Shown: piece after piece, positions 1 to 8,085 of the stretch
Numbering within the stretch: the stretch's first letter is position 1
Layout of the letters: each line of letters starts with the position of its first letter
DNA from: Pseudoalteromonas piratica
Lineage (GTDB): Bacteria; Pseudomonadota; Gammaproteobacteria; Enterobacterales; Alteromonadaceae
DNA length: 64,000 nucleotides
NCBI RefSeq assembly: GCF_000788395.1
Contig: NZ_CP009888.1
Span: 62,001-126,000 of the forward strand
Direction of reading: 5' to 3'
Program-made: the position numbers and the translations under genes
Notes under the pieces: generated by a model
What the model was told of the DNA's origin: nothing
What the model saw: the letters and a program-made list of their open reading frames with translations, nothing else
The model's database searches: none

Positions 1-298
1 CAACTTCATCATCTTCAAAATCTAAATCCGGCTCGGTAAAAAATTGTCGCCACCCGCCAAAACTACCTGAAATACCTTTTGCGCTAATATTAAAAACATA
101 ACCTTGTTCAGCTAAATAAGCGCCTTTAATTTGCCTAATGCGAATCCCTTTTTCAGCATCAATCGATGCTTTAAGGATATTGCTCATTATGCTAATTTCT
201 CTTTGATTTTTACTTATTACATCACTTTCAGGCGCAGCCAATACCGCTTGTGAGGTTAATAACGTTAATGGAATCAAAAAACGTGCGTTCGTTTTCAT
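1..298 (-). CDS. secreted protein of unknown function, 3' end outside window
   Basis: Only the N-terminal 99 codons lie in the window; the gene continues past base 1. The start ATG (296-298) opens a typical signal peptide: a short basic n-region (MKTNAR), a hydrophobic stretch, and a likely cleavage site after SQAVLAA around residue 22. The mature part seen so far is soluble and ends in an acidic stretch rich in Asp and Glu. I do not recognise a family. It starts 2 bp after the anti-sigma-like gene and is therefore probably the third gene of the sigma-factor operon, which makes it a candidate target or envelope sensor of that system. That role is inferred only from position. Confidence 0.6.
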   Translation of the reverse strand, partial: MKTNARFLIPLTLLTSQAVLAAPESDVISKNQREISIMSNILKASIDAEKGIRIRQIKGAYLAEQGYVFNISAKGISGSFGGWRQFFTEPDLDFEDDEV

Positions 299-300
299 AA

Positions 301-915
301 TTAATTCTCCCATAATTGGTTTTTGGCAATTGATGACTTAGGCTGATGTTCAACCTGTTGTGCCAGTTCATTGAGTTGCAGACGAATTAACGCCTGATCC
401 TGTTTACGAATTTGGTTCAAATCAGCAACTAATGCTCCGATATCTTCCTTGCGCTCAAGTCGCCCTTGGTCAATTGCTTCTTTAACGAGAGCATAGGTCG
501 CCTCAGCGTTTGACTTTTGTTGCTCTGCAAGCAGTGTGCGTAATTGCTCGTAAGTAACCGCAGGTGCGTCTTCTGACTCATGAAAGTTAATTGCAAAGCC
601 TTCATCTGAGTAACTAATTTCGGCTCTAAAAAAGACTAATGAGCACATTACAAACGAACAGGCAAACGCAACTGGGGCAAACCATGTAACAAATCGGCTA
701 CTGATTGATGCAGGCTTTGGCTTTTCAAACCACGTTGCTTCCCTTTGCCAGTTCGGTACGGGTGTTTCTTGATACTCATTTGCGAGCGTTTGCCACTGTT
801 GGCTATTTGCCAGTAATTCAGCGTAAACAGCATCTTGTTCTAACAAGCTTTTCTCTTCTGCTGAAAGCTGTCCACTTTCAAGCCACTTTTGGAAAATAAT
901 ATCGAGATTAGCCAT
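301..915 (-). CDS. putative anti-sigma factor, single-pass membrane protein
   Basis: 204 aa. The N-terminal 70 residues are soluble and contain a WLESGQLSAEEKSLLEQ-type helix, as in cytoplasmic sigma-binding regions. One transmembrane segment follows at about residues 75-97. The periplasmic part (about 100-204) is rich in Glu, Gln and Ala and looks helical or coiled-coil. No zinc-binding HxxxCxxC motif is visible, so it is not a classical ZAS anti-sigma factor. The start overlaps the end of the sigma gene by 8 bp, which argues for translational coupling and a functional pair. The role as anti-sigma factor is inferred from topology and context, not from a recognised domain. Confidence 0.6.
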   Translation of the reverse strand: MANLDIIFQKWLESGQLSAEEKSLLEQDAVYAELLANSQQWQTLANEYQETPVPNWQREATWFEKPKPASISSRFVTWFAPVAFACSFVMCSLVFFRAEISYSDEGFAINFHESEDAPAVTYEQLRTLLAEQQKSNAEATYALVKEAIDQGRLERKEDIGALVADLNQIRKQDQALIRLQLNELAQQVEHQPKSSIAKNQLWEN

Positions 916-1456
916 TTAGCACCTCCAAATCTTGACGCAGTTTCGACAATGCGGAATATAAACGGGATTTTACTGTATTGGTTGATACACCTAACTGCTC
1001 TGCTATTTGCTCAAAGGTAAATTGTTGGAAAAACTTTAATTCAACCACTTCTTTTTGCACCCAAGGTAAACCATTTAATAATTGCAAAACCTGCTTATTT
1101 TGCTGTGCCATAAACACCATGAAATCTGCTGATTCAGGCTCTTGTGTTTCTGCGATAAGCATCTCTTGCTTTTCTTCATCAAGCACTTTTTTAGCACGAT
1201 AAAACTCAACGCAACGTCGGTTAGTAATCGCAATCGCCCATGTTTTAAAACTCGACTCAAAACGGTATTTATCCAATGAACGATAAATACTCATAAAGCT
1301 CTCTTGCATAATTTCGAGTGCATCATCTGGGTTACTTACCATACGCAAACAAGTGTGATAAATCGGTTTCTCGTATTGCTTAACTAATGAAAGCCATGCA
1401 CGCTTGTCACCTTGCTGCGCTTTTTTTATTAACCCTTTTTCGCTTTGAAAGAACAC
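908..1456 (-). CDS. ECF-type RNA polymerase sigma factor
   Basis: 182 aa with the two conserved sigma-70 regions of extracytoplasmic-function sigma factors. Region 2 is at about residues 20-90 (motifs DDALEIMQESFMSIYR and FKTWAIAITNRRC). Region 4 is at about 125-178, with a helix-turn-helix TFEQIAEQLGVSTNTVKSRL. It directs RNA polymerase to a small regulon and is probably restrained by the membrane protein encoded immediately downstream. The start is a GTG (1454-1456) with GGGGA a few bases upstream; no in-frame ATG fits the family N-terminus. First gene of a three-gene minus-strand operon. Confidence 0.85.
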   Translation of the reverse strand: MFFQSEKGLIKKAQQGDKRAWLSLVKQYEKPIYHTCLRMVSNPDDALEIMQESFMSIYRSLDKYRFESSFKTWAIAITNRRCVEFYRAKKVLDEEKQEMLIAETQEPESADFMVFMAQQNKQVLQLLNGLPWVQKEVVELKFFQQFTFEQIAEQLGVSTNTVKSRLYSALSKLRQDLEVLNG

Positions 1457-1534
1457 ATATTCCCCAGCTAATTGTTTCTCTGTTTAAGTAGTCGAGTACT
1501 GTTCGAAAAAAGTTTTAAATTTTTGAATCTTTTT

Positions 1535-2443
1535 TTAACGAGCACATTTTTCAGCAAAGAAAGGCTTTAACTTGTCGCACAACAAACGGAAGTCACGAAT
1601 ACGCCCTGACGTTTTGCGCCAAAGAATACCAATGTCACGATACGCGGTATCTTGAGCGGCATTAAACACCATAGGCTTATGGGCAAGAATACCGGCATTA
1701 ATTGCCATCTGCGGCAAGAAGGTCACACCTAATTGCCTTTCAACCATACTGAGTAAAGTGTGTAAGCTCGCAGCTTCAAATGGATTGATACACTCACTTT
1801 TACTTAAATGACAGGCACTCAACGCATGATCGGTTAAGCAGTGTTCTCGCTCTAATAAAAACACGGAGGCAGGTGGTAACAAATTAAAATCTGTAATGCC
1901 TTTTGCAACATCATAATCCTGATGCATTACCATATTAAACGGGTCTTGCGCCAAGATATGGGTATGGAACTTTTTAGTGTTATAAGGCAATGCGAGTAAC
2001 GCGACATCAACCTGTCCTTTCTCTAACTTATCCAGCAAGTTATCACTGGTGTCTTCTATTAACACTAACTCTAGTTCGGGAAACTCTGTGGCACATAAAT
2101 GATAAAGGTCGGCGGCAATAAAGCTTGCTACCGTTGGAATAATACCGATGGTTAATTGGCCTTGCAGCGGGTTAAGAAAGCTTTTTGTGAGCTCTTTTAC
2201 GCTGATGGTATCGTCAATAATTTTTCGCGCTCGTTCAACAACTTCCTCACCAATTGCGGTAAACATAATGCTGCGATTTTCACGCTCAATTAGCTGGCAA
2301 CCTAGTGTTTCTTCTAGGTTTTGAATTGCACTACTGAGCGTTGATTGACCAATAAAACATGCCTCAGCAGCACGGCCAAAATGTTGGTGCTGATGCACCG
2401 CGAGTAAATATTGAAGTTGTTTGATACTTGGCAGGTTTTTCAT
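1535..2443 (-). CDS. oxyR: hydrogen peroxide-sensing LysR-type regulator OxyR
   Basis: 302 aa, the normal length for OxyR. An N-terminal winged helix-turn-helix (about residues 5-62; HFGRAAEACFIGQSTLSSAI) is followed by a LysR substrate-binding domain. The redox switch is visible: Cys202 in REHCLTDHALSAC and Cys211, nine residues apart like Cys199/Cys208 of E. coli OxyR. On oxidation by H2O2 the pair forms a disulfide and the tetramer activates catalase, peroxidase and related genes. The gene is transcribed alone from a promoter in 2444-2568. Peroxide-related genes for peroxiredoxin, ferritin and glutathione reductase occur elsewhere in this window, but I identified no OxyR site at them. Confidence 0.9.
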   Translation of the reverse strand: MKNLPSIKQLQYLLAVHQHQHFGRAAEACFIGQSTLSSAIQNLEETLGCQLIERENRSIMFTAIGEEVVERARKIIDDTISVKELTKSFLNPLQGQLTIGIIPTVASFIAADLYHLCATEFPELELVLIEDTSDNLLDKLEKGQVDVALLALPYNTKKFHTHILAQDPFNMVMHQDYDVAKGITDFNLLPPASVFLLEREHCLTDHALSACHLSKSECINPFEAASLHTLLSMVERQLGVTFLPQMAINAGILAHKPMVFNAAQDTAYRDIGILWRKTSGRIRDFRLLCDKLKPFFAEKCAR

Positions 2444-2568
2444 CGTTATAACCGATTAAATTCGAATTAATCACGATAAAAACAAATTAACATCCGAAAA
2501 TCAAATATGTCTTTGTAATTTAACCTGAACTCGGGTTAATTTAATAAACTAATTAAATTTAGGACAAA

Positions 2569-2605
2569 AAAAGACCCCATTGCGTGTTCGCACATGGGGT
2601 CTTTT
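2569..2605 (-). terminator. rho-independent terminator of pitA
   Basis: Perfect 12-bp stem (AAAAGACCCCAT / ATGGGGTCTTTT) with a 13-nt loop. On the minus strand it is followed by a T-run. It lies 14 bp after the pitA stop codon. Confidence 0.9.
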
Positions 2606-2619
2606 CAAGCTAAAAGTCT

Positions 2620-3894
2620 TTACACTTGAAGGCCAAAAATAGCCGCCAATACATAGTAGATAACAATAGCTAATACCGCGCCCACTGGCAAGGTAATAAC
2701 CCAAGAAACAACGATATTTCTTACAACACCTAAGTTAAGTGCTGCAATACCGCGTGCCATACCTACACCCAGTACTGCACCTACTAGCGTTTGTGTTGTT
2801 GAGATTGGTAAACCTGTACCTGAAGCAATAACAACCGTTGATGCGGCAGCTAATTCTGCAGCAAAACCGCGGCTTGGCGTAAGGTGTGTGATACCTTCAC
2901 CAATGGTTTTAATTACTTTCTTACCAAGGATAGCTAAACCAATAACAATACCTAAACCACCAAGCGGTAAAATCCACCATACTAGCGCTGATTTCTTAAC
3001 GATTTCACCATCATGCTGAACAATGCTTACTACCGCAGCTAGAGGACCAATCGCGTTTGCAACATCGTTTGAACCGTGCGCAAATGCCATACAACATGCA
3101 GTTACAATCATTAGAATTGCGAATACCTTTTCAACATTGTTGAATTGCATTTCTTTGTCAGCTGCAGGGTCCATTTTTAGGCGTGCAATTAATACTTTAC
3201 CTAATATTGCCACAGCCACAGCTGCGCCAATTGCAATGCTGTAACCTTCAACAGTACCTAGCTCTAAACCAACGTGCTTTAAACCTTTCTTGATAGTAAC
3301 TAACGCCATAACAAATGCTGCAAGACCCATATAAATAGGCACATAACGTTTCGCATTATTAAGTGGTGAGTCAGTATCAAAAATTAGTTTTTGTGCACTC
3401 ATAAAAATAAGGTATGCAATAAAGCCTGAGATAGCAGGTGTTACAATCCAACTACCTACGATACCCGCTACTTTTCCCCATTGGATTGCCTCTGTGCCTA
3501 CAGCAACGAGTGCAAAACCTACAATCGCACCAATAATTGAGTGTGTAGTAGATACTGGCCAACCAAGGTATGACGCCACTAATAGCCATACACCTGCAGC
3601 TAACAGCGCTGAAATCATACCTATAACCAGTGATTCTGGAATAGCAACAAAGGCTGAAGAGTCAATGATACCTTTACGAATGGTTGATGTTACTTCACCA
3701 CCAGCAAGGTAAGCACCTGCAAACTCAAAAATCATCGCGATAATAATCGCTTGCTTAATGGTTAGCGCTTTAGAGCCAACCGATGTACCCATCGCATTGG
3801 CAACGTCGTTCGCACCAATACCATAAGCCATGATAAATCCCACTACGGCCGCAATAATCACCAAAGTGGAGCCGTAATTTGCAATAATATCCAT
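2620..3894 (-). CDS. pitA: low-affinity inorganic phosphate transporter, PiT family
   Basis: 424 aa integral inner-membrane protein with about ten hydrophobic segments. The duplicated PiT signature is present: GANDVANAMGTSVGS near residue 27 and GSNDVANAIGP near residue 275, with paired WPVSTTHSIIGA and LPISTTQTLVGA motifs. The family imports metal-phosphate complexes driven by the proton or cation gradient. The start is the ATG at 3892-3894, preceded by AAAGG; a TTG one codon upstream is less likely. It follows the DUF47 gene by 37 bp, and this DUF47-Pit pairing is common in bacteria. Confidence 0.9.
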   Translation of the reverse strand: MDIIANYGSTLVIIAAVVGFIMAYGIGANDVANAMGTSVGSKALTIKQAIIIAMIFEFAGAYLAGGEVTSTIRKGIIDSSAFVAIPESLVIGMISALLAAGVWLLVASYLGWPVSTTHSIIGAIVGFALVAVGTEAIQWGKVAGIVGSWIVTPAISGFIAYLIFMSAQKLIFDTDSPLNNAKRYVPIYMGLAAFVMALVTIKKGLKHVGLELGTVEGYSIAIGAAVAVAILGKVLIARLKMDPAADKEMQFNNVEKVFAILMIVTACCMAFAHGSNDVANAIGPLAAVVSIVQHDGEIVKKSALVWWILPLGGLGIVIGLAILGKKVIKTIGEGITHLTPSRGFAAELAAASTVVIASGTGLPISTTQTLVGAVLGVGMARGIAALNLGVVRNIVVSWVITLPVGAVLAIVIYYVLAAIFGLQV

Positions 3895-3931
3895 CAAGTA
3901 ACCTTTAACTTAACTTTTTAAATTAGTTTAA

Positions 3932-4609
3932 TTAACGTGCTAGCATTAGCTCTAAACGTGAACCTACACGCTCAGCGATATCTGCTAAATCACCCACCCA
4001 CTCAAGGATCTTGTATAAGAACATCACATCGATTGGGTTTAATTCATTTTCGATTTCACGCAACTGACGGCGCAATGTAATTTGCATTTCATCAGTATCA
4101 CGCTCAATTGCGTCGAGTTCTTCTAGCATATTTTCAACTAACGTTACTTCACGGCCACGGAAACCTGTTTCTAGTAACTCATCGAGTTCATTGATGGCTT
4201 TAGAAGCTTGTTTCGTCGCGTCAATACAACGATTTAGGTAAGTAATAAAATCAGCTTGAATTTGCTCAGGAATTTCCATTTCACGACCTAATACACGGCC
4301 TGCTATGTCCTTAGCTTTGTTAGCAATTTTATCTTGTTGAGTGATCAGTTCCAGAAGGTCTGTACGCTCAACAGGAAGGAATAATCCGCGCGGTAGTTGC
4401 AAGCGAATATCACGTTTAAGCACATCCGCCTTGCGTTCTAAGTCGCGAATATTAATGCGGATCTCAGATGCTTGTTCCCACTCTTTATTAAACGCATGTT
4501 CAAAGAAAGACGTTAACAAAGCACTGGCTTGATGAACAATTTTAATATGTTCTTCAATTGGTTTGATAGGAGATTTAGCAAAAACCCCTAAAAATGCATT
4601 ACTAGCCAT
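3932..4609 (-). CDS. DUF47 / PhoU-like protein (TIGR00153 type), Pit partner
   Basis: 225 aa, almost entirely alpha-helical, with the three-helix repeats of PhoU-like proteins (ERKADVLKRDIRLQLPRGLFLPVERTDLLELI). Proteins of this family are encoded next to Pit transporters and are thought to modulate them; a direct biochemical role is not established. It is the first gene of a two-gene operon with pitA. The start ATG is at 4607-4609. This window thus holds two different PhoU-fold proteins, this one for Pit and a true PhoU for Pst. Confidence 0.85.
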   Translation of the reverse strand: MASNAFLGVFAKSPIKPIEEHIKIVHQASALLTSFFEHAFNKEWEQASEIRINIRDLERKADVLKRDIRLQLPRGLFLPVERTDLLELITQQDKIANKAKDIAGRVLGREMEIPEQIQADFITYLNRCIDATKQASKAINELDELLETGFRGREVTLVENMLEELDAIERDTDEMQITLRRQLREIENELNPIDVMFLYKILEWVGDLADIAERVGSRLELMLAR

Positions 4610-4777
4610 AATTGACCCTTAAATTTTAAAAGCGCACAAATTTTACAGGAATCAGCCAACCGAGGAAAGGCTTTAACATACAAGTATTACAGTAAGTTGA
4701 AATTCCTTAATTTAGATTATCAAACAATTAAATTTACGCTAGTTAATAGACTAAAATTGTTGTGAACTTCAAAGCAA

Positions 4778-4811
4778 AAAAGGGTAAAAGCGAAACCGCT
4801 TTTACCCTTTT
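4778..4811 (-). terminator. rho-independent terminator of the pst-phoU operon
   Basis: Perfect 15-bp stem (AAAAGGGTAAAAGCG / CGCTTTTACCCTTTT) with a 4-nt loop and T-rich minus-strand 3' flank. It sits 17 bp after the phoU stop codon and closes the pstC-pstA-pstB-phoU transcript. Confidence 0.9.
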
Positions 4812-4828
4812 CTTAAAACTATTTTTTC

Positions 4829-5539
4829 TTAGTTTCCAATAATATCGCGTTCAATATCATCTTGTGCAATATGACGAATATCTTTTCCTTTAACAAAGTA
4901 AATTACATATTCAGCAATATTTTGGCAACGGTCACCAATGCGCTCAAGTGAACGAACTGACCATACTAAGTCCATTACTTTAGGAATTGAGCGCGGATCT
5001 TCCATCATATACGTCATAATCTGGCGTGTAAGCGCTTCATATTCACGGTCAACTTTGGCATCTTCTTTATGTACTTGGAAAGCAGCTTCTGCATCCATTC
5101 GGGCAAATGCGTCAAGCACATCGTGCAACATTTGCGATACATGACGCCCCATATTGTCAATGTTACCTAATAGACCCTGTTGATCTTTTGCAGTAGATTC
5201 AAGCGCTACCTTTGCGATGCGACGCGCTTCATCACCAATGCGTTCTAAATCCGCAATGGTTTTTGCAATCGCAACAACCAAGCGTAGATCGCTTGCTGCT
5301 GGCTGACGCTTTGCGATAATGCGTGTACATTCTTCATCAATGCTCACTTCCATCGCATTTACTTTGTAGTCGCCAATTTCAACTTTTTTTGCCAATTCAG
5401 CATTACTATCGTTTACCGCATCAAGTGCAGAGTTTAATTGCTGCTCAACTAAACCACCCATTGCAAGTACATGATTGCGAACGTTTTCAAGCTCTTGGTT
5501 AAAGTTACCTGAAATATGTTTTGAGATATTATGATCCAT
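4829..5539 (-). CDS. phoU: phosphate signalling protein PhoU
   Basis: 236 aa, the normal PhoU length, with two three-helix repeats and the metal-binding motifs DYKVNAMEVSIDEEC, ERIGDEARRIAKVA and ERIGDRCQNIAEYV. PhoU links the phosphate-import status of the Pst transporter to the PhoR-PhoB two-component system and is needed to shut off the Pho response in high phosphate. It is the last gene of the operon, 11 bp after pstB. phoB and phoR are not in the window. Confidence 0.95.
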   Translation of the reverse strand: MDHNISKHISGNFNQELENVRNHVLAMGGLVEQQLNSALDAVNDSNAELAKKVEIGDYKVNAMEVSIDEECTRIIAKRQPAASDLRLVVAIAKTIADLERIGDEARRIAKVALESTAKDQQGLLGNIDNMGRHVSQMLHDVLDAFARMDAEAAFQVHKEDAKVDREYEALTRQIMTYMMEDPRSIPKVMDLVWSVRSLERIGDRCQNIAEYVIYFVKGKDIRHIAQDDIERDIIGN

Positions 5540-5550
5540 AACTTTAATCC

Positions 5551-6378
5551 TTACCCGTAACGACCTGTAATGTAGTCTTCTGTTTTCTTTTTCTTCGGTG
5601 TGGTAAACAGAGTATTAGTATCTGAGTATTCAATTAGCTCACCCATATACATAAACGCTGTTTGATCCGACACACGTGCTGCCTGTTGCATGTTGTGTGT
5701 AACAATAACAACAGTATACTTATTTTTTAAATCGTTGATTAGTTCTTCGATTACTAACGTCGAGATTGGATCAAGTGCTGATGTTGGTTCATCAAGCAGT
5801 AACACCTCAGGCTCAATCGCAATGGCACGTGCAATAACCAAACGCTGCTGCTGACCACCTGACAGACCAAAAGCACTGTCATGTAAGCGATCTTTTACTT
5901 CTTCCCATAATGCTGCGCCACGTAATGATGCCTCAACAACTTCATCTAATTTACGCTTATCTTTAATACCTTGAAGTCGTAAACCATAAACCACATTTTC
6001 ATAAATTGATTTAGGAAATGGATTTGGACGCTGGAATACCATACCTACGTTACGACGTAGTGCTGCAACGTCAACACTTTTATCATAAATGTTTTGGTTG
6101 TGAAGCAGAATTTGACCGTCGATACGACAGGTATCAACTAAGTCATTCATGCGGTTAATACAACGTAGTAGCGTTGACTTACCACAACCAGATGGGCCGA
6201 TAAATGCCGTTACCTGACCCTTTGGGATTTTCATGCTGATATTGCTCAGCGCTTGTTTATCACCGTAGTAAAGATCTAAATCTTTAATTTCAAGAGCAGT
6301 TTGTTCTGCCGATAAGTTTTCTAAATCAAGCTGTAAGCTAGTTGCAGATTGATTCATTTCTGGAGCAACAGTAATCAT
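5551..6378 (-). CDS. pstB: phosphate ABC transporter ATP-binding protein PstB
   Basis: 275 aa. Walker [10 protein letters not shown] at residues 61-69, the ABC signature LSGGQQQR, Walker [13 protein letters not shown] and the switch histidine in [12 protein letters not shown] are all intact. It powers the PstCA permease for high-affinity phosphate import from the cytoplasmic face. The start is set at the ATG 6376-6378; the longer frame opens with a TTG and gives an atypical extension. A second ATG at residue 8 (MNQSA) is possible. The stop is close to phoU. Confidence 0.93.
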   Translation of the reverse strand: MITVAPEMNQSATSLQLDLENLSAEQTALEIKDLDLYYGDKQALSNISMKIPKGQVTAFIGPSGCGKSTLLRCINRMNDLVDTCRIDGQILLHNQNIYDKSVDVAALRRNVGMVFQRPNPFPKSIYENVVYGLRLQGIKDKRKLDEVVEASLRGAALWEEVKDRLHDSAFGLSGGQQQRLVIARAIAIEPEVLLLDEPTSALDPISTLVIEELINDLKNKYTVVIVTHNMQQAARVSDQTAFMYMGELIEYSDTNTLFTTPKKKKTEDYITGRYG

Positions 6379-6417
6379 TTTTACTAAACCTATTAAACTT
6401 TTATCACCGCAGAACAA

Positions 6418-8067
6418 TTAGTGTTCTAACGACCTGAATTTTTCACGTAAGTGGTTACGAATACCAATTGCAGTGATATTCAGTGCCACAATAACTGCCA
6501 CAAGTAAAAATGCAGTGGCATATACCAGCGGACGTGCCGCTTCAACATTAGGGCTTTGGAAACCAACATCATAAATGTGGAAACCTAAGTGCATAAATTT
6601 TCTATCTAAGTGTACAAACGGGAAGTTCATATCAACTGGTAGCGTTGGCGCCATTTTAACTACACCAACAAGCATCAGCGGTGCTACTTCACCAGCTGCA
6701 CGTGCAACAGCAAGAATTAAACCTGTCATAATAGCAGGGCTTGCCATCGGTACAATGATACGCCAAATAGTTTCCGCTTTAGTTGCACCAAGTGCTAATG
6801 AACCTTGGCGCACAGAACTTGGAATACGTGATAAACCTTCTTCTGTTGATACAATAACTACCGGTAGAGTCAAAATCGCAAGCGTTAGTGCTGACCAAAT
6901 AACACCTGGTGTACCAAACGTAGGGCCTGGTAATGCTTCAGGGTAGAATAATTGGTCAATGCTGCCACCAAGCATGTATACAAAGAAACCTAAACCAAAT
7001 ACACCGTAAACAATCGAAGGCACACCCGCAAGGTTAATTACCGCGATGCGGATCATTTTGGTAATAGAGTTTTTCGCAGCGTATTCGTGTAAGTAAATTG
7101 CAGCAACTACACCAAATGGCGTCACGATAACAGCCATTAGCATAACCATGAATACAGTACCGAAAATTGCAGGGAACACCCCACCTTCCGTGTTTGCTTC
7201 ACGAGGGTCATCGCTAACAAATTTACCAATCTGCTTAAAGTAATGACCTATTTTAGCCATTAAACCCATATCATTTGGTAATGTTACATCAAGCACTTGG
7301 TAAAGTGGGATAGTAACTAATTCGCCGCGCATATCTTTAACAATCACTTGGTCACGCTTTGCTGCATCACGGAACTTAAACAGCTCTTTTTCTAGCACAA
7401 GGTATTGTTCGCGGTACTCTTTACGTTGAGCTTCAAATTCCGCCACTTTTTCGTGCGTTAGTTCGCCTTTAAGATCAAGTGCTTTTTCTTTTAAACGCAA
7501 ACGCTCTAAGTCATAGTTAATATGGCCAATTGGACCATTTTGCAGATCAAGTGCAGATTCATTAAGTTCAACGGCACGCTCTACTAACTCTTCAAGTACA
7601 GTTAACTTTTGCGCTTCATCAACCGCTTTACCATCTTTGATAACACTTTCAATGTAACCGTAGAAGTTACCGTTTTTGCTACGTTCGAACACAGCTAGTT
7701 GACTCGGTGTAGATTGTTCAACGATATCGGTTGATAAAATCCAACGGAAATCCAAGTCTACATATTCACGGTTACCAGTTTTAATCAGTAATCGCTCAAC
7801 TTCTTCGCCAGTAAAACCGTGCAAATCAATATTTGCTGCTTGTAAACGTTCTACAGGCACCATTTCACGGTCGTAAATTTCACCAATAACCGTTTCTTTC
7901 ACATCACCACGATGCATTTCAAACTGCGTTACTTCGGCTGGCCAAAAGAAACCTAAACCACGACCTGCAATCATCGCTAGTAAGCCAATTACAGAAATCA
8001 AACTGATACTTACAGCACCACCTGTCATCCAAATCCAAGGTGAGCCAGATTTAAACCACTGCTTCAT
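6418..8067 (-). CDS. pstA: phosphate ABC transporter permease PstA, extended form
   Basis: 549 aa, much longer than the roughly 300-aa E. coli PstA. A first membrane segment is at about residues 13-38. About 260 soluble residues with a charged helical region (LERLRLKEKALDLKGELTHEK) follow. The usual five-helix ABC permease core comes after about residue 300, with the EAA-loop motif SSVRQGSLALGATKAETIWRI. The long insertion is predicted to be periplasmic. Its function is unknown; it may compensate for or dock a distant PstS. The gene lies 18 bp after pstC. Confidence 0.9.
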   Translation of the reverse strand: MKQWFKSGSPWIWMTGGAVSISLISVIGLLAMIAGRGLGFFWPAEVTQFEMHRGDVKETVIGEIYDREMVPVERLQAANIDLHGFTGEEVERLLIKTGNREYVDLDFRWILSTDIVEQSTPSQLAVFERSKNGNFYGYIESVIKDGKAVDEAQKLTVLEELVERAVELNESALDLQNGPIGHINYDLERLRLKEKALDLKGELTHEKVAEFEAQRKEYREQYLVLEKELFKFRDAAKRDQVIVKDMRGELVTIPLYQVLDVTLPNDMGLMAKIGHYFKQIGKFVSDDPREANTEGGVFPAIFGTVFMVMLMAVIVTPFGVVAAIYLHEYAAKNSITKMIRIAVINLAGVPSIVYGVFGLGFFVYMLGGSIDQLFYPEALPGPTFGTPGVIWSALTLAILTLPVVIVSTEEGLSRIPSSVRQGSLALGATKAETIWRIIVPMASPAIMTGLILAVARAAGEVAPLMLVGVVKMAPTLPVDMNFPFVHLDRKFMHLGFHIYDVGFQSPNVEAARPLVYATAFLLVAVIVALNITAIGIRNHLREKFRSLEH

Positions 8068-8085
8068 TTATTAAATCTCCTAACC

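Noticed and set aside
2521..2538. TAACC...GGTTA inverted repeat upstream of oxyR
   Set aside because: Does not match the OxyR consensus and is too short to call a site.
4610..4777. Possible Pho box before the DUF47-pitA operon (CTGTAATACTTGTATG region)
   Set aside because: Half-site spacing is wrong; not distinguishable from AT-rich background.
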